Assembly: GCA_045567335.1 (NCBI GenBank)
Contig: JBJLCZ010000003.1
Location: 1-64,000, forward strand
DNA length: 64,000 nucleotides
Source of the DNA: Pelagilacustribacter sp045567335
Lineage (GTDB): Bacteria; Pseudomonadota; Alphaproteobacteria; Pelagibacterales; Pelagibacteraceae
Reading direction: 5' to 3'
Positions 61,113 to 64,000 of the stretch are shown piece after piece. A program made the translations under genes and the position numbers. The notes below the pieces were generated by a model. The model was not told the origin of the DNA. It did no database searches and saw only the letters and a list, made by a program, of their open reading frames with translations. Within the stretch, counting starts at the first letter, position 1, and the number at the start of each line of letters is the position of its first letter.

Positions 61113-62345
61113 TTAAATTTTAAAATATTCCAACATATCCAGAGATGATTTTAAACCATCTTCGTGAAATCCATTACCAAAATAACTTCCACAAAACCAT
61201 GTTCTTTTTTTTCCTTGAAGTGAACTAAGATCTTTCTGAATTTTAAAATTAGATGAATTTAAATATGGATGAGTAAAATTAATTTTTTTAATAATATATT
61301 TTTCTTCTATTTTATATATTGGATTCAATGTTAAGAAATAATTAATATCTGTTTTTAAACTTTGTAAATTATTTAACCAATATGTAACACAAGTCTTACT
61401 CAAATCTTTTTTCGAAATTGCATTCCAGCTTGACCAAGCTAATTTTCTTTTAGGCATTAAATTTTTATCTTTATGCAAATAAGCTGTATTTGATATATAT
61501 TGAAATTCTTTTAAAATATTTTTTTCCTCATTAGTTGGTTCATTCAATAACTCCAAACTTTGATCAGCATGTGTTGCTAATATAACATGATCATAGTCTA
61601 AATAACTATCTTCGATAATTAGTCTAATGTTATCTTCGCTTCTCTTCACTTTTTTTATTTTATAATTTTTAAAATATTCTCCACTAATATTTTTCAAGAC
61701 TTTATTAACATAACTTCTACTTCTATTTGCTACAGTATACCACTGTGGTCTATTTTTTAATTTAAATAAACCATGGTTAATGAAAAAATTTAAAAAAAGT
61801 TTTAAAGGCATTTCTTTTGCCTTTGAAAACGGCATTGACCATATTGCTGCTACCATAGGTATTATATGAAAATTAATAAAGTATTTTGAAAATCTGGACT
61901 TGTTTAAATAACTACCTAAGGTTTCATTTTCAATATTCTTATTAAGTATTTCAGGTGCCTTTTTATAAAATTCAATTATTTCTCTAATCATTTTAATAAA
62001 ATTAAAATTTAGTAAATTAAATTTGTTAGAAAAAATACCTTTCAAGCCTTTCCCACTATATTCCACCATTGTATTGTGAACTGATACAGCAAAAGACATG
62101 TCACTTTTTTCATAAGGAACATTAAGTTCGTTAAAAAAATTTATTAAATTAGGATACGTTAATTCATTAAATACTATAAAACCTAAATCAACAGCAATTT
62201 TATTTGTGTCTGTTATAATATCATAGGTATATGAGTGACCCCCAAAATGATCATCTTGCTCAAATAAATCAACACTATATTTTTTAGATAAATAGAATGC
62301 AGCTGACAAACCAGAAATTCCAGATCCAATAACTGCAATTTTCAT
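61113..62345 (-). CDS. FAD-dependent amine-oxidase-family protein
   Basis: The 410-residue flavoprotein starts KIAVIGSGISGLSAAFYLSKKY with FAD-binding glycine motif, DDHFGGHSYTY, IFNEXXYPN-like FNELTYPNLINFF, YDHVILATHADQSLELL and the C-terminal WFCGSYFGNGFHEDGLKSS. Homologues act as fatty acid desaturases or flavin oxidases in the furan-fatty-acid pathway (UfaD). Lies directly after gcvP (8-base gap). Confidence 0.87.
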   Translation of the reverse strand: MKIAVIGSGISGLSAAFYLSKKYSVDLFEQDDHFGGHSYTYDIITDTNKIAVDLGFIVFNELTYPNLINFFNELNVPYEKSDMSFAVSVHNTMVEYSGKGLKGIFSNKFNLLNFNFIKMIREIIEFYKKAPEILNKNIENETLGSYLNKSRFSKYFINFHIIPMVAAIWSMPFSKAKEMPLKLFLNFFINHGLFKLKNRPQWYTVANRSRSYVNKVLKNISGEYFKNYKIKKVKRSEDNIRLIIEDSYLDYDHVILATHADQSLELLNEPTNEEKNILKEFQYISNTAYLHKDKNLMPKRKLAWSSWNAISKKDLSKTCVTYWLNNLQSLKTDINYFLTLNPIYKIEEKYIIKKINFTHPYLNSSNFKIQKDLSSLQGKKRTWFCGSYFGNGFHEDGLKSSLDMLEYFKI

Positions 62346-62353
62346 TAAAAATT

Positions 62354-64000
62354 CTAAGCTGCTTCACCTTTGTACTCATCCATAGATGGACAAGAACAAA
62401 CAAGATTTCTATCACCGTAAACATTGTCAACTCTTGCAACTGGAGCCCAATATTTATTTTGTTTTAAACGCTCCTCGGGGAATGCAGCATCCTCTCTTGA
62501 GTATTTATGAGACCAATCGTTTGAAGCAAGCTCAAGGTAAGTGTGAGGCGCATTTTTTAATGGATTATCATTTTTGTCTAATTTTCCAGATTCTACTAAA
62601 TTAATTTCATTTTTAATCTTAATTAAAGCATTACAAAATCTATCTATTTCCTCTAAATTTTCACTTTCAGTTGGTTCTATCATGATTGTACCAGCTACAG
62701 GCCAAGACATGGTAGGAGCATGATAACCAAAATCAATTAATCTTTTAGCAATATCTTCCTCTGAAATTCCACTGCTACCTTTGATTGGTCTAATATCAAT
62801 TATACATTCATGGGCAACATTTCCATTTTTACCTTTGTATAAAATTTTATAATCTTTAGATAATTTTTTTGAAATATAATTTGCACTTAAAATTGAAATT
62901 TGTGAAGCTTTTTTTAATCCCTCAGCTCCCATCATTTTAATATACATCCAAGAAATAGGAAGAATGCTTGAGCTACCCCAAGGAGCTGCGGAAACTGCCC
63001 CCATTCCATTAGATGGATTAGAGTCTGTTATTACTTGGTGAGTTGGTAAAAATTCACTCAAGTGTTTTGAGCAGGCAATTGGACCCATACCAGGACCTCC
63101 ACCACCATGAGGTATACAAAAAGTTTTATGAAGATTTATATGACACACATCCGGTCCGAATTTACCTGGTTTTGCTATTCCAACTAAAGCATTTAAATTA
63201 GCGCCATCCATGTAAACTTGTCCACCTTCAGAATGTATTATTTCACAAATTTCTATAATTTTCTCCTCAAAGACTCCATGAGTAGATGGGTAGGTCACCA
63301 TCAGAGCAGCAAGGTCTTTTGAATATTTTAGTGCTTTATTTTTTAAATCATTAATATCAACGTTTCCTTCTTCATCACAGTTAACAACTACTACTTTCAT
63401 TCCCGACATTTGAGCACTTGCAGGATTAGTACCGTGAGCTGAATTAGGTATTAAACATATATTTCTATTTTCCTGATTGTTGTATTTATGATATTTTCTT
63501 ATTGTCATTAAACCAGCATATTCACCTTGGGCACCAGAATTTGGTTGCAAAGAAACACTGTCAAACCCTGTTATTTCTTTCAAATCACTTATTAAATCAT
63601 TAAATAAGATTTGATATCCTTTCATTTGATCTACTGGCACAAACGGATGAGGCAATGAAAACTCTTTCCAGGTAACTGGTATTAATTCAGCAGCTGCATT
63701 GAGCTTCATAGTACAGGATCCTAATGCAATCATTGATCTATTAAGAGCAATATCACAATCTTCAAGTTTTTTTAAATATCTTAACATTTCTGTTTCTGAA
63801 TGATACTTGTTGAAAACTGGGTGAGTCAAATATTTAGACGTTCTTAAAAGTCTATCTGGTAAATTTGTCAGATTTACTTGGGAATTCTGATTAACAGTTT
63901 TGGAAATATTAAAGATTTTAAAAAGTACATTAACATCGTCAACTTTTTTTGCTTCATCAAAAGCTACAGAAATTGTCTCATTATTGACTTTTCTAAGATT
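62354..64000 (-). CDS. gcvP: Glycine dehydrogenase (decarboxylating), C-terminal part
   Basis: The frame remains open to the right edge of the window, so the N-terminus is missing. The PLP lysine is in the segment DVCHINLHKTFCIPHGGGGPGMGPI. SLQPNSGAQGEYAGLMTIRKYH and the C-terminal APVARVDNVYGDRNLVCSCP are typical. It decarboxylates glycine and passes the aminomethyl group to GcvH. The internal start reported by a frame finder (63829) is within the protein. Confidence 0.95.
   Translation of the reverse strand, partial: NLRKVNNETISVAFDEAKKVDDVNVLFKIFNISKTVNQNSQVNLTNLPDRLLRTSKYLTHPVFNKYHSETEMLRYLKKLEDCDIALNRSMIALGSCTMKLNAAAELIPVTWKEFSLPHPFVPVDQMKGYQILFNDLISDLKEITGFDSVSLQPNSGAQGEYAGLMTIRKYHKYNNQENRNICLIPNSAHGTNPASAQMSGMKVVVVNCDEEGNVDINDLKNKALKYSKDLAALMVTYPSTHGVFEEKIIEICEIIHSEGGQVYMDGANLNALVGIAKPGKFGPDVCHINLHKTFCIPHGGGGPGMGPIACSKHLSEFLPTHQVITDSNPSNGMGAVSAAPWGSSSILPISWMYIKMMGAEGLKKASQISILSANYISKKLSKDYKILYKGKNGNVAHECIIDIRPIKGSSGISEEDIAKRLIDFGYHAPTMSWPVAGTIMIEPTESENLEEIDRFCNALIKIKNEINLVESGKLDKNDNPLKNAPHTYLELASNDWSHKYSREDAAFPEERLKQNKYWAPVARVDNVYGDRNLVCSCPSMDEYKGEAA

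Noticed and set aside
1..64000. CRISPR arrays, insertion sequences, phage genes and tRNA clusters
   Set aside because: No regularly spaced repeats, transposase or integrase motifs or tRNA-like cloverleafs were seen.

Overview
The window is AT-rich, densely packed bacterial chromosome with very short intergenic gaps and many 1-14 base gene overlaps. No IS element, prophage, CRISPR array, tRNA or rRNA gene was found. The gene set (AprABM with sulfite exporters, Xsc, two ammonium transporters in tandem, TRAP and Tau-type transporters, AcuI, a furan/cyclopropane-lipid block) and the lysine- and isoleucine-rich proteins point to a SAR11 (Pelagibacterales) alphaproteobacterium. This assignment rests on recognised families and gene order, not on a database search.

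Region 1 (1-31 kb) reads as an organosulfonate catabolic island. It starts with the end of a taurine-type ABC permease and pyruvate kinase. It then has an LDH2-family dehydrogenase of the sulfolactate dehydrogenase (ComC) type and a short phosphotransacetylase. On the minus strand follow a Zn dehydrogenase (HpsP-like), a HisD-family sulfopropanediol dehydrogenase (HpsN-like), a frameshifted AFG1/ZapE ATPase and a complete TRAP transporter. On the plus strand are a GMC oxidoreductase, a TerC protein, three consecutive short-chain dehydrogenases (HpsO candidates) and a peptidase. Xsc (minus) and SuyAB (plus) diverge from one short spacer. Next come HIT and YeiH-type genes, a TauE-type exporter and aprMBA. 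Inferred flow: DHPS enters by TRAP and is oxidised to sulfolactate, which SuyAB cleaves to pyruvate plus sulfite. Taurine-derived sulfoacetaldehyde is cleaved by Xsc to acetyl phosphate plus sulfite, and Pta makes acetyl-CoA. Sulfite is oxidised to APS by AprAB or exported by TauE/YeiH-type carriers. A PQQ-type sugar dehydrogenase, a cytochrome c and a winged-helix protein lie inside the island.

Region 2 (31-44 kb) holds a CADD-type pABA synthase candidate next to a small nucleotidyltransferase, a MetC-like PLP enzyme with an MFS carrier, and a 27-residue very basic protein with a near-perfect Shine-Dalgarno. It also has a strongly structured, unidentified RNA candidate downstream of mnmA, then DUF3553, cysQ, recX, ABA4-like, DsbA-like and rhodanese genes, two amt genes and the HU gene.

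Region 3 (44-64 kb) holds rseP, a LysR regulator, acuI, folE, hisI and small enzymes. It continues with a light/oxidative-stress block: an FeS-BCP-type photolyase relative, a DCC thiol protein, DUF2256, a photolyase with its FAD domain first, and msrA. After these come hisN, HPP and TspO genes, then an SDR, DUF3833, a CFA-type methyltransferase, DUF1365 and a flavin amine oxidase, a set typical of singlet-oxygen and furan-fatty-acid clusters. The window ends inside gcvP.

The most notable signals are the sulfonate-to-APS layout with a Fur-box-like palindrome at the apr promoter, the GNRA-rich RNA candidate at 35355-35520, the CADD homologue with all key residues, the two atypical photolyases, and several small genes (34546, 27030, 55112, 52563, 36759, 37697).
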